DNA from: DATKDU01 sp035512595
GTDB taxonomy: Bacteria > Planctomycetota > Planctomycetia > Pirellulales > Pirellulaceae
DNA: 33,908 nt
Reading direction: 5' to 3'
NCBI GenBank assembly: GCA_035512595.1
Contig: DATKDU010000109.1
Span: 1-33,908 of the forward strand
Shown here: positions 23,256 through 31,055 of the stretch, piece by piece
Layout of the letters: each line of letters starts with the position of its first letter
Numbering within the stretch: the stretch's first letter is position 1
Notes under the pieces: generated by a model
What the model was told of the DNA's origin: nothing
The model's input: the letters and a program-made list of their open reading frames with translations, nothing else
Databases searched by the model: none
Position numbers and translations under genes: made by a program

Positions 23256-23735
23256 TCACACACCTACACGCTTGAGCGCACGCAGCTCATCCGCCGGCCG
23301 CTGGACGAAGTTTTCGAGTTCTTCAGCGATGCCGGCAATCTCGAGGCGATCACGCCGGCGTTCCTGAACTTCCGCATCCTGACGCCGCGTCCCATTGCCA
23401 TGCAGCCGGGGACGCTGATCGACTACCAGATCCGGCTGCTGGGCATTCCACTTTCGTGGCGGACGCAGATCGAGACCTGGGAGCCGCCGCTGCGCTTCAG
23501 CGACGTACAGCTCACGGGGCCGTACAAGCTCTGGCATCACACGCACGAATTCGTCGCCGTGCCGGAAGGGACGCTGATGACCGACCGCGTGCGGTATCAG
23601 ATGCCGACCGGTCCGCTGGGGCGCGTGGTCCACGCGCTATGGACCAGGCGTACGCTGGAAAAGATTTTTGACTACCGGTTTGAGAAGATCGAGGAGCTGC
23701 TGGAGCCGCTCAAAGCCGTCGCCGTCACGACCTAG
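23256..23735 (+). CDS. SRPBCC (START-like) family protein
   Basis: This 159-residue protein begins MSHTYTLERTQLIRRPLDEV then FEFFSDAGNLEAITPAFLNF, the standard start of the polyketide-cyclase/START-like ligand-binding fold. LSWRTQIETWEPPLRFSDVQ and the terminal helix complete the domain. It binds a hydrophobic small molecule in this superfamily; ligand unknown. It follows the epimerase that is often its fusion partner, so the two probably act together. The spacer repeat leaves no room for a normal ribosome site. Confidence 0.85.
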   Translation, partial: SHTYTLERTQLIRRPLDEVFEFFSDAGNLEAITPAFLNFRILTPRPIAMQPGTLIDYQIRLLGIPLSWRTQIETWEPPLRFSDVQLTGPYKLWHHTHEFVAVPEGTLMTDRVRYQMPTGPLGRVVHALWTRRTLEKIFDYRFEKIEELLEPLKAVAVTT

Positions 23736-23761
23736 TGCGGCGGGTCGGCGCGGCCTACCAC

Positions 23762-25267
23762 CTACATCACCGCAAAGTAATTCTCCACCGCCAGGTCAAA
23801 ATACTCCGGCTTCAGCTCGATCGGCAGCTTCTGATACAGGCAGTGGTTCTTGACTTGCAGGAGCAAGTCGCGCGGCTGGCAGGCCCGCAGCGGCCGCTTG
23901 TTCTTTTTGTAGAAGCCGCTCAGCAGGTAATCGACCACCTTATCGTCGTACTCAAAGCCCAGACGGGGGCACATCAGCTTGAACAGCTCGCGGAACTCCT
24001 GCTCGGTCGGATCGATGATCTCGATCTTGTACGGAATACGCCGCAAAAACGCCTCGTCCACCAGCTCCCGCGGCTCCAGGTTCGTGCTGAAGACGATGAG
24101 CTGGTCGAACGGAACCTGGATCTTCTTGCCATTGGGCAGGTTCAAAAAGTCGTAGCGTTTTTCCAGCGGCACGATCCAGCGGTTGAGGAGCGTATCGACG
24201 CTCATCTTCTGGCGGCCGAAGTCGTCAATCACCAGCGTGCCGCAGTTGCTCTTGAGCTGCAGCGGCGCTTCGCTGATGCCGGTCGATCGGTTGAGCGTCA
24301 CTTCCAGCGCGTCCATGGTCAATTCACCACCGGCGACGATCGTCGGCCGACGGATGCGGACCCACCGCTTGTCGATCTTCGACTGGTCGAGAAGCTCGCT
24401 GTTGGCCGGCAGGGGGCACTCTTCATGATTCACCGGGTCGAACAGGCGGATGATCTCGCCGTCGATGCCGATGGCTCGCGGAATCCAGATGTACTGTCCG
24501 AAGCAGCGGGTGATCCGCTCGGCAATGGTCGTTTTGCCGTTGCCGGCAAAGCCGAACAGGAACATGCCGCGGCCGGAGTTAATGGCGGGGCCGAGGCGGG
24601 TCAGCATCCGCTGGTTGATGAGGATGTCGGAGAAGGCGTGCTTTAGGTCGTCCTGGGTGGGATGCTGGTTGGTCAGCGATTGAATCTCGATCCCTTTGAT
24701 GTAGTCGGCCAGGGTCACGGGGGCCGAGCCGTGGTAGGAACAGTGGTCGAGATAGCGGCGAGCCCGCTCGCGCCCCAGGTCGGTAAGCTGGTAGACGTAA
24801 TCGTTCATCGGCGCCGCGGCCCGATAGACCACGAGTTGCTCCAGCTTGAGCTGCCGCAAGGCCGCATCCAGCAGCACGAAAGGAATCTTGATCTGCTCGG
24901 CAATGTCGCGACCGCTGATGTCGCCGCGGGCCAGGACGTACTTCAGGGCCAGCGCTTCCACTTCGGAATCAATCAGTCCCGCCTCGCGGATGCTCTTGGG
25001 CTCCGGCGGAACAAACGCATCGGGTCCGATCGACTCCGGAGTGGTTGCCCGCGACGGAGTGGCCGGCAAATCGGGGCCGGCTTCCTCCTTGCCGGTGATC
25101 TTGCCGATCCGATTGAGGACCTCGGCCAGCTTGACCTCCTGGGCATCCTGCCACGCTTCGTGAGCCGGCGGCTTGGCCGTCAACTGCGTCCAGGGATCGC
25201 TCTCGCCGGCGCTGGCGCGCTTTCCCGAGAGAACTTCGAGCAGTTCGGCGTCGTTGGCATTGGGCAT
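23762..25267 (-). CDS. AAA ATPase with N-terminal winged-helix region
   Basis: This 501-residue protein has a Pro-rich linker (60-90) after an acidic start, then a winged-helix-like part (about 95-175, LALKYVLARGDISGRDIAEQ). The ATPase core has Walker A GFAGNGKT (239-246), Walker B TLVIDDFG (344-351), sensor-1 STN (394-396) and an arginine-rich FLRRIPYKI. It resembles planctomycete MoxR/AAA-like ATPases that remodel partner proteins; the partner is unknown. AAGGA about 8 nt before ATG 25267 supports the start; the longer frame to 25498 is not conserved in character. Confidence 0.87.
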   Translation of the reverse strand: MPNANDAELLEVLSGKRASAGESDPWTQLTAKPPAHEAWQDAQEVKLAEVLNRIGKITGKEEAGPDLPATPSRATTPESIGPDAFVPPEPKSIREAGLIDSEVEALALKYVLARGDISGRDIAEQIKIPFVLLDAALRQLKLEQLVVYRAAAPMNDYVYQLTDLGRERARRYLDHCSYHGSAPVTLADYIKGIEIQSLTNQHPTQDDLKHAFSDILINQRMLTRLGPAINSGRGMFLFGFAGNGKTTIAERITRCFGQYIWIPRAIGIDGEIIRLFDPVNHEECPLPANSELLDQSKIDKRWVRIRRPTIVAGGELTMDALEVTLNRSTGISEAPLQLKSNCGTLVIDDFGRQKMSVDTLLNRWIVPLEKRYDFLNLPNGKKIQVPFDQLIVFSTNLEPRELVDEAFLRRIPYKIEIIDPTEQEFRELFKLMCPRLGFEYDDKVVDYLLSGFYKKNKRPLRACQPRDLLLQVKNHCLYQKLPIELKPEYFDLAVENYFAVM

Positions 25268-25518
25268 CGCAACGTATCCTTCGCAGTGGCAAGACCTGGC
25301 CCGAACGGGCCGACAAAGGCCAGAAAAATGTAGGTTGTCCAAGGGTGCAGTCAATCGACGACCGGCAAGGGGCGCAGGTGGCGCCGGCGGTACGTTTGTA
25401 GCGGCGCGAATGGGAGCGGTCGTAGCGGTCGTGACAGGCAAAGGAGGCCGGTTGTTCGCAGCCGCCTGTTGCAAATCGGCGGCGACCGGTGCCGTCAAGC
25501 TAAGCTTCCCCAGCGGCC

Positions 25519-26487
25519 TTGTCCCCGCGATGGATTCCTTCGATCCCCGATCTTGCTGCTACCGTGCCTACGACGACGGTCATTACTGCCGAAGCTCCCG
25601 CCGAGGCTCCCGTGCTGGCGCAAGAATTGCCGACGGAGCGCCGCTCGGCCCTGGAACGGCTGTTTACCCACATCGGGCTGGTGACCTCGCTCCCGGCAGT
25701 GGGGCAAAAGATCCTCCAGCTCACGGATAATGACGGCTCCAGTGCCGACGAGTTGCGGGAGGCGATCCAAAGCGATCCGGTGCTGGTGGCCCGCATCCTC
25801 CGCCGGCTCAACTCGTCGTACTACGGGCTGAGCCACAAGGTGGCCGACGTGCGGACCGCGGTCAGCCTGCTCGGCTTCCGCGAGATTCGCAACCTGGCGC
25901 TGACCGTCTTTTTGTCGAAGATGTACGAGTCGCCGGGAACCCACGGTGGTTACCGGCGCGAGATGTTGTGGACCCACTCGGTCGCCGTGGCCGCCTGCTC
26001 GCGATTGATTTCCCGCGTCTGCGGCCGGGGCATGCCCGAGGAGGCGTACATCGCCGGCCTGCTCCACGATCTGGGGCTGATCCTGGTCGATCAGACGCTG
26101 CGCCGCCATTTCACTCGCGTGCTCGACGCCCTCACACCGAACACCCCCACCTGCGTCGTCGAGAACCGTATCCTGTCGTTCGATCACGCGGCACTCGGCG
26201 GCTTCGTGGCGCGGAAGTGGAATTTTCCCGACCAGATTGCCGATGCAATCACGTTCCATCATCTGCCGCTCAGCTACAGCGGCCCGCACAGAGACCTGGT
26301 CAACGTGGTGACGGTGGCGAACTATCTCTGTTGCCGCGCCGGCCGCACGTCGCTGGGCGTGGCCAACGTGCATCCGCCGCCGGACAGCGTATACAGCGGA
26401 CTGGGACTCGACCAGGTGACCCTGTCGATCATCTGCACGGAACTCGATGCGACGATGGATAAAGCTGACGTGATGGCGTCGGTGTAA
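25519..26487 (+). CDS. HDOD domain signalling protein
   Basis: This 322-residue frame has an HDOD domain at about 50-250: IGLVTSLPAVGQKILQLTDN, SDPVLVARILRRLNSSYYGL, AVSLLGFREIRNLALTVFLS, and YIAGLLHDLGLILVDQ, which keeps an HD-like pair although the family usually lacks phosphodiesterase activity. HDOD proteins act in signalling and cell-cycle or motility control. The start is uncertain: TTG 25519 or GTG 25564, neither with a ribosome site. It is divergent from the AAA gene across a 250-bp spacer. Confidence 0.85.
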   Translation: MSPRWIPSIPDLAATVPTTTVITAEAPAEAPVLAQELPTERRSALERLFTHIGLVTSLPAVGQKILQLTDNDGSSADELREAIQSDPVLVARILRRLNSSYYGLSHKVADVRTAVSLLGFREIRNLALTVFLSKMYESPGTHGGYRREMLWTHSVAVAACSRLISRVCGRGMPEEAYIAGLLHDLGLILVDQTLRRHFTRVLDALTPNTPTCVVENRILSFDHAALGGFVARKWNFPDQIADAITFHHLPLSYSGPHRDLVNVVTVANYLCCRAGRTSLGVANVHPPPDSVYSGLGLDQVTLSIICTELDATMDKADVMASV

Positions 26488-26546
26488 TCTGAAGCTCGTC
26501 GCCAGACTTGCTGGCAGGCAAAGGCCGAATCGCGTATCCTGCTTGC

Positions 26547-27653
26547 ATGCCCATCCTCCGCGTTCTGCTCATCATTCCGACGCTCGTCCGCGGAGGCGCA
26601 GAGAAGCAGTTAGTGCTCCTGGCCAAGGGATTGCCGCGGGATCAGTTCGATGTCCACGTCTGCGTCCTGACGCACACCGGCCCGCTGGAAGCCGAGCTTC
26701 AAGAGGCCGGTATCGCCGTCACGCATGTGAACAAGCGGTGGAAGCTCGACCCGCTGGCGTATTGGCGGCTGAAGCGGGAAATCCAGCGGCTCAAGCCCGA
26801 TATGGTCCATACCTGGCTGTTTGCCGCCAACAGTTATGGCCGGCAGGCGGCATTGGCCGCGGGCGTGAAGCACGTTATCGCCGCCGAGCGGTGCGTCGAT
26901 CCTTGGAAAACCGTCTTGCAACTGTCGCTCGACCGCTATCTGGCCCGCCGCACCCAGCGGATTGTCACCAACTCCAACGGGGTCGTGGAATTCTACGCCA
27001 GCAAGGGATTGCCTAGGGGAAAATTCGTCGTCATCCCCAACGGCATTGAGCCGCGGGGGGAGGGCACACCGGTCTCGCGCAGCGAGTTGCTGGCCGAGCT
27101 TGGTCTGCCGGCCGACGCGCGGCTGATCGGCGCAGTTGGACGCTTGTGGCCGCAGAAGCGGATCAAGGACCTGATCTGGGCGGTCGATCTGCTGAAGTGC
27201 ATTCGCGACGACGTGCATTTCCTCGTGATTGGCGACGGGCCGCAGCGCTGGCGGCTGGCGCGGTTCAGCGAGCAGTGCGACAATCATGGCGAGGTCCACT
27301 TTCTCGGCGAGCGCGGCGATGTGCCGCGGATTTTGCCGCACCTGGATTGCCTGTGGCAGGCCAGCGCCTACGAGGGGCAGTCCAACGCGATCATGGAAGC
27401 GATGCTCGCCGGAGTGCCGGTGGTGGCCAGCGACATCCCTGGCAATCGCGACCTGGTGGTACCCGGCGAGACTGGGTTTCTAGTGAGCGTCGGCGATCGG
27501 GGGGCCTTCGCCCAGAAGGCGCAGATGCTGCTGGAGGATTTGGCTTTGCAGCAGCGCCTAGGAGCCGCCGGCCGCGCGCGGATGGAGCGCGAGTTCACCG
27601 TCGCGCAGATGGTCCAGCGGCACGCGGAGCTGTATCGGTCGCTGGTCGGTTAA
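26547..27653 (+). CDS. GT4 family glycosyltransferase
   Basis: This 368-residue GT-B enzyme starts MPILRVLLIIPTLVRGGAEK. The nucleotide-sugar site is in the second half: VIPNGIEPRG, LIGAVGRLWPQKRIKDLI, and the E-x7-E motif in YEGQSNAIMEAMLAGVPVVA, followed by SDIPGNRDLV. It transfers a sugar from an NDP donor to a lipid-linked or polysaccharide acceptor at the inner membrane; the acceptor is unknown and no polysaccharide cluster is present. ATG 26547 is preferred to 26508 for the family start. Confidence 0.92.
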   Translation: MPILRVLLIIPTLVRGGAEKQLVLLAKGLPRDQFDVHVCVLTHTGPLEAELQEAGIAVTHVNKRWKLDPLAYWRLKREIQRLKPDMVHTWLFAANSYGRQAALAAGVKHVIAAERCVDPWKTVLQLSLDRYLARRTQRIVTNSNGVVEFYASKGLPRGKFVVIPNGIEPRGEGTPVSRSELLAELGLPADARLIGAVGRLWPQKRIKDLIWAVDLLKCIRDDVHFLVIGDGPQRWRLARFSEQCDNHGEVHFLGERGDVPRILPHLDCLWQASAYEGQSNAIMEAMLAGVPVVASDIPGNRDLVVPGETGFLVSVGDRGAFAQKAQMLLEDLALQQRLGAAGRARMEREFTVAQMVQRHAELYRSLVG

Positions 27654-27654
27654 T

Positions 27655-27679
27655 GTAGTCCGCCGCTCCGCGGCAGGAC
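27655..27679. repeat. Single GTAG-type palindrome
   Basis: GTAG then GTCC-GCCGC-tcc-GCGGC-a-GGAC style pairing, one nucleotide after the glycosyltransferase stop. It may act as its terminator. Confidence 0.6.
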
Positions 27680-27804
27680 ACGAGCCGAGTGATTGGGACG
27701 CAACGACTGGTCCGCGCAGTGGACGCAACGCTCAAATACTTGGATCCGGCGTAGATTGACCTGCCCGGGCACCGAAGCGCAGCGTTGGTCGGCGGCGGCC
27801 CACA

Positions 27805-28110
27805 TTACGCCGAGTCAGCGTGAATCACCCGCGGCTGCCAGGCCGGCGTCGTGATCCGCTTCATCTCCTGCGGCAGATCAGTCCGTCCGCGCGAAGCGGC
27901 GGTCATCCCCAGGGCACTACGGAGTTGAGAGACCTGGTCAGGCTCGAGCACCACGGTGCTCTGCGTGAACCAGCCGACCCCATGGCTGAACGACTGCTGG
28001 CGCAGCTCCATCCGGCTCCCATCACCCGAATGCTGAACGAGCACGAGCAACAGGCGATCTTTTTCCGAGGCAGCAGGCAGCGTTGAAAGAATCGTTTCGG
28101 TGGCGGGCAT
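27805..28110 (-). CDS. Small conserved-looking protein under a strong regulated promoter
   Basis: I do not recognise a function for this 101-residue protein. The core (RLLLVLVQHSGDGSRMELRQ; GWFTQSTVVLEPDQVSQLRS ALG) has the look of a short planctomycete family: a beta-rich front and one helix with LEPDQVSQLR. There is no signal peptide or Cys pair. It has no clear ribosome site, but a near-perfect sigma-70 promoter with an overlapping Fur-box-like palindrome lies about 40-90 nt upstream, so expression may respond to iron or another metal (inference). Confidence 0.7.
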   Translation of the reverse strand: MPATETILSTLPAASEKDRLLLVLVQHSGDGSRMELRQQSFSHGVGWFTQSTVVLEPDQVSQLRSALGMTAASRGRTDLPQEMKRITTPAWQPRVIHADSA

Positions 28111-28148
28111 GGAGGTGGGAATATGCAGGTCGTGACAGGCGGGCTAAA

Positions 28149-28199
28149 TGAGAACCAGTCTCACTGCCTGATTATCTGACAGTCTCTGGTCGTTGTCAA
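28149..28199 (-). promoter_or_regulatory. Sigma-70 promoter with Fur-box-like operator
   Basis: On the minus strand TTGACA (28199-28194), a 17-nt spacer and GATAAT (28176-28171) match the sigma-70 consensus in 11 of 12 bases. Just downstream, where transcription should start, TGAGAACCAGTCTCA (28163-28149 on the plus strand read) forms a 7-1-7 palindrome close to the TGAGAATnATTCTCA Fur-box form, differing at two positions. A repressor bound there would block initiation. Confidence 0.6.
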
Positions 28200-28254
28200 T
28201 AGTCCCAACCGAGTGCATTCTTGCACTCCACCCCTTAGTCGCTGAACCGGCCTG

Positions 28255-28710
28255 TCATTCGGACGATTCTAAGGGCACGGTATCGTACTCTAGCGCCCAT
28301 TCCTGCATGTACAGCACGCGGGTCGGATCGACGCGGTAGACGATGAGCTGCGGATTGTCGAGCGAGCCGAGATACTGGCGGAGGAGCGGGTTGGCGTTCC
28401 AGATTTCTTCCAGAATGCCGCGGTTGGTGACGACCGTTGCGGTGCCGGTGATGCGAACCTGGTTGTGGCCGTCGTCGAGGTAGCAGAGCTCGACCTTGGG
28501 ATTGGCGGCAATCTCCTGGGTCTTGTGATAGGAGCGGAGGTTGGCGACGAAGATGGTGAAGCCGTCGGTCTTGACCGGCGAGACGGGGCGGAGCCGGGGC
28601 TGATCGCCATCGATCGAAGCCAGATGCGGAAAGCGGTCGGCCGCGACGACGGCCAACGCCAATTCGCGGACGCAAGACGGGTCAAGTGGCGCGGGAGAGG
28701 GCTTGGACAT
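28255..28710 (-). CDS. Pyridoxamine 5'-phosphate oxidase-like (FMN split-barrel) protein
   Basis: This 151-residue protein shows the flavin split-barrel pattern: ADRFPHLASIDGDQPRLRPV, GFTIFVANLRSYHKTQEIAA, NPKVELCYLDDGHNQVRITG, typical of the general-stress-protein 26/PNPOx-like group. These bind FMN or F420 and act as oxidoreductases on unknown substrates, not usually in B6 synthesis. ATG 28710 has no ribosome site; a heptad array begins 3 nt upstream. Confidence 0.88.
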   Translation of the reverse strand: MSKPSPAPLDPSCVRELALAVVAADRFPHLASIDGDQPRLRPVSPVKTDGFTIFVANLRSYHKTQEIAANPKVELCYLDDGHNQVRITGTATVVTNRGILEEIWNANPLLRQYLGSLDNPQLIVYRVDPTRVLYMQEWALEYDTVPLESSE

Positions 28711-28712
28711 TC

Positions 28713-28783
28713 GATTGCGGATTGCGGATTGCAGATTGGCAGACGACTTCAATCCGCAATCCGAAATCCAAAATCCAAAATGG
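28713..28783. repeat. Opposed heptad arrays filling a gene spacer
   Basis: GATTGCG, GATTGCG, GATTGCA, GATTGGC (28713-28740) face AATCCGC, AATCCGA, AATCCAA, AATCCAA (28751-28778) across 10 nt. The two sides are complementary and can form a hairpin. Together they occupy the whole spacer between the DUF1080 stop and the next start codon. Confidence 0.8.
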
Positions 28784-29482
28784 CTACAGTTCCTTGATCC
28801 GGATATTCCGATACTCAATGGTGTTTCCGGCCGCCGCGTGAGCGTCTTGCAATCCAATGAATCCCTTCAGCGGCTTGTCCTTGGTCTTCTCGCTGGTCGC
28901 CTGGTCGTAGTCGATGCACTCGACGCCGCCTGCGACGACGCGAATCTTGGAGCCTTGGCAGGTGATCTCCAAGGTGTGCCATTTGCCGGCGGATTCGTCG
29001 GGCCGCATCTTCACCGGCACGTAGGAATAGAGCGAGCCGGTGCAGTGCGCCTCATCCTGCCGCGGATTGCTGATCTGGATCTCGTAGCCGGTGACCCACG
29101 GAGCATCCTCTTTCTTGGCGCGGATGAAGACGCCGCTGTTGCCCCCCTCGGAAACCTTCCACTCCAGCTTCAGGACGAAGTCGCCATATTCTTTCTCGCT
29201 CCGCAGCCACTGGCCGTTATTGCCGGCATCGGAGTGGATCACTCCATCGACGACCTTCCACCCCTTGGCGTCTCCCATCACCACCCAGCCGGAGAGATCG
29301 TTCCCGTTGAACAGCGGCGTGAAGCCTTCCTCGGGCTTTGGCTCGGCAGCGGAGAGCAAGGGCACTAGCACCAACGAAAACGCGAGAACGCACGCTGCCG
29401 AGAGTACCGCACTGGGAAATTGCCGTACGCGGAGGGGATAGTCGCACATCAGGTCAATCCATCGAAAGGAAGACGAAGTCAT
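28784..29482 (-). CDS. Exported DUF1080 (3-keto-disaccharide hydrolase-like) protein
   Basis: This 232-residue protein has an extended signal region (FPSAVLSAACVLAFSLVLVP then LLSAAEPK) and a concanavalin-like DUF1080 domain: FTPLFNGNDLSGWVVMGDAK, WKVVDGVIHSD, EWKVSEGGNSGVFIRAK, YEIQISNPRQDE and EYRNIRIKEL. DUF1080 proteins are abundant in planctomycetes, and some hydrolyse 3-keto-glucosides. The start is either ATG 29482 or 29449; the extra 11 residues lengthen the signal N-region. Confidence 0.92.
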   Translation of the reverse strand: MTSSSFRWIDLMCDYPLRVRQFPSAVLSAACVLAFSLVLVPLLSAAEPKPEEGFTPLFNGNDLSGWVVMGDAKGWKVVDGVIHSDAGNNGQWLRSEKEYGDFVLKLEWKVSEGGNSGVFIRAKKEDAPWVTGYEIQISNPRQDEAHCTGSLYSYVPVKMRPDESAGKWHTLEITCQGSKIRVVAGGVECIDYDQATSEKTKDKPLKGFIGLQDAHAAAGNTIEYRNIRIKEL

Positions 29483-29554
29483 TGACGATCGTCCAATTCA
29501 AAAATGTTCCCGGAGCGGTTGATACAGCCTGCCGTCCGCTGCTGCCCGGTGAAA

Positions 29555-29577
29555 GGGGGACGGAAATCCGTCGCCCC
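29555..29577. terminator. GC-rich palindrome, likely terminator
   Basis: GGGGGACGGA-aa-TCCGTCgCCCC pairs almost perfectly, 36 nt past the stop of the minus-strand gene upstream of it. No GTAG foot. Probably a transcription terminator. Confidence 0.6.
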
Positions 29578-29612
29578 TTCCCTTGGCCAAGGCACATGGG
29601 CCGTCCTCGATG

Positions 29613-30425
29613 TTATTCGTCCGATTTTTGCTCGCCGCCGGCATTCTCTGGCTTGGCTTCCGGCTTGTCCCCTTCAGCCGGCTTGTCCCCCTCTTGGGAA
29701 GTGCTCTCCTTCGACTCTGCTTTTGCGGGAGAGACTTCTTCCTTGGGTTCCGATGGCGGCGGCGGGGGAGGCGAGACTGAGGGATATTCGTCGCTTTCAC
29801 CGGGCGGCGGCAGTCCTTTGCCTTTGCCCTTGCCCTTACCTTTCCCCTTGCTCTTGGTCTTGCCGGCGTCCATTCCACCTCCCGGCTGATCCATCTCCGG
29901 TGGCGTAGAGTCTTGCGCGGCGGCCCCTTCTGGTTCCGAAGCATCGCCGACGACTTCATACCCGGGCAGTGATTCCGCCGGCGGCTTTGTATTCTGGTGA
30001 TGATTGTTGTAGCGGAGTCTGGGTTCCTTGCCGAAATAGACCACCGAGAGGAAGTGCCGTTTATTGATAATCGGGAGAGAACCCCACCAGCAGTAGTACT
30101 CCACGGTGTAATCCTCGTGGGTTTCGGTCCATGTCGGCTTCCGTTTCAAAATCTGCTGGACTTTTTGAGGATTGACGAATCGTTCCTCTTTTAACTTCTC
30201 CTTTTCCTCGGGGGTCAGTTTGGGATCGAAGCCCATGGCATTGATCTTGTGCACCGCATCTTCGAGCGTGTTGTTGGCCGCATAGGCTCCGCGTTGGGCC
30301 ACCAACAGGTCATACCCAAGCGCTCCCGCCAGGATTGCCAGAATTCCCAGCAGCACCACCAGTCGTACCGGACTTGCTTTGGCGCCAGCGGGCGCAGTCG
30401 TTTGTCCCCCGTGCGGCTCAGCCAT
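29613..30425 (-). CDS. Single-pass membrane protein with Lys-Gly repeat tail
   Basis: In this 270-residue protein, residues 20-43 form one transmembrane helix (VRLVVLLGILAILAGALGYD); a periplasmic or exposed domain follows (about 55-160) with TPEEKEKLKEERF, an aromatic VEYYCWWGSLPIINKRHFLS and VVYFGKEPRLRYNN. Then comes a low-complexity tail with a run of Lys-Gly dipeptides near 200, a Pro run and an acidic/Lys/Glu end. I recognise no family. ATG 30425 has GAGG 6 nt upstream; upstream frame sequence is not protein-like. The tail is encoded by a microsatellite-like run and could vary between strains. Confidence 0.75.
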   Translation of the reverse strand: MAEPHGGQTTAPAGAKASPVRLVVLLGILAILAGALGYDLLVAQRGAYAANNTLEDAVHKINAMGFDPKLTPEEKEKLKEERFVNPQKVQQILKRKPTWTETHEDYTVEYYCWWGSLPIINKRHFLSVVYFGKEPRLRYNNHHQNTKPPAESLPGYEVVGDASEPEGAAAQDSTPPEMDQPGGGMDAGKTKSKGKGKGKGKGKGLPPPGESDEYPSVSPPPPPPSEPKEEVSPAKAESKESTSQEGDKPAEGDKPEAKPENAGGEQKSDE

Positions 30426-30609
30426 ATCGACCTCGCTTCCCGTCATCAAGAACTTGGAATTACAGCGCCCCGTCCCAAGCCTCCTCTCGATCGCTACCGA
30501 GTGTAAAGTGCGCTCCAGCCGATTTCCAGTCCTGATGCCGCGATTTGGTTCGCAGCCGACCCTGGAGCCCCGGCTGTCCCGCCCAGCTCCCACTCCTGAT
30601 AATCAGGAG

Positions 30610-31017
30610 ATGCGCGCCAACGATATTCTGGAGACCTGCTTGTGCGTCGATGACCTCGCCGCCGCCGAGCGGTTCTATCGGGACGTGCTGGGGCTGGAGC
30701 TTTACGCCCGCCAGGAGGGACGCCACGTCTTTTTTCGCTGCGGCCAGCGGATGTTCCTGCTCTTCGATCCGCGGGCCAGCAGCCAGGCGGACGGCAAGAT
30801 TCCGCCCCACGGCAGCACCGGACCGGGACATGTCTGCTTTACCGCGCGGGAAGACGAATTGCCGGCCTGGCAGGCGCACCTTGCCTCCCACGGCATATCC
30901 ATCGAAGCGATCGTCGATTGGCCCGGCGGCGGCCGGTCGATTTACTTTCGCGACCCGGCGGGCAACAGCCTGGAAATCGCTACGCCGCGGATCTGGGGGT
31001 TGCCGGAAGTCACCTGA
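30610..31017 (+). CDS. VOC superfamily (glyoxalase/bleomycin-resistance type) protein
   Basis: This 135-residue protein has the paired beta-alpha-beta pattern: ILETCLCVDDLAAAERFYRD, LGLELYARQEGRHVFFRCGQ, then GPGHVCFTAREDELPAWQAH and YFRDPAGNSLEIATPRIWGL. The metal-binding His in GPGHV and Glu in SLEI are kept. It could isomerise or cleave small molecules; substrate unknown. AGGAG touches the ATG directly, so initiation is unusual or the start lies elsewhere. Confidence 0.88.
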   Translation: MRANDILETCLCVDDLAAAERFYRDVLGLELYARQEGRHVFFRCGQRMFLLFDPRASSQADGKIPPHGSTGPGHVCFTAREDELPAWQAHLASHGISIEAIVDWPGGGRSIYFRDPAGNSLEIATPRIWGLPEVT

Positions 31018-31055
31018 TCGGGAAAAGGATTCTGTTGCTGCCCGGATGGACTGCC

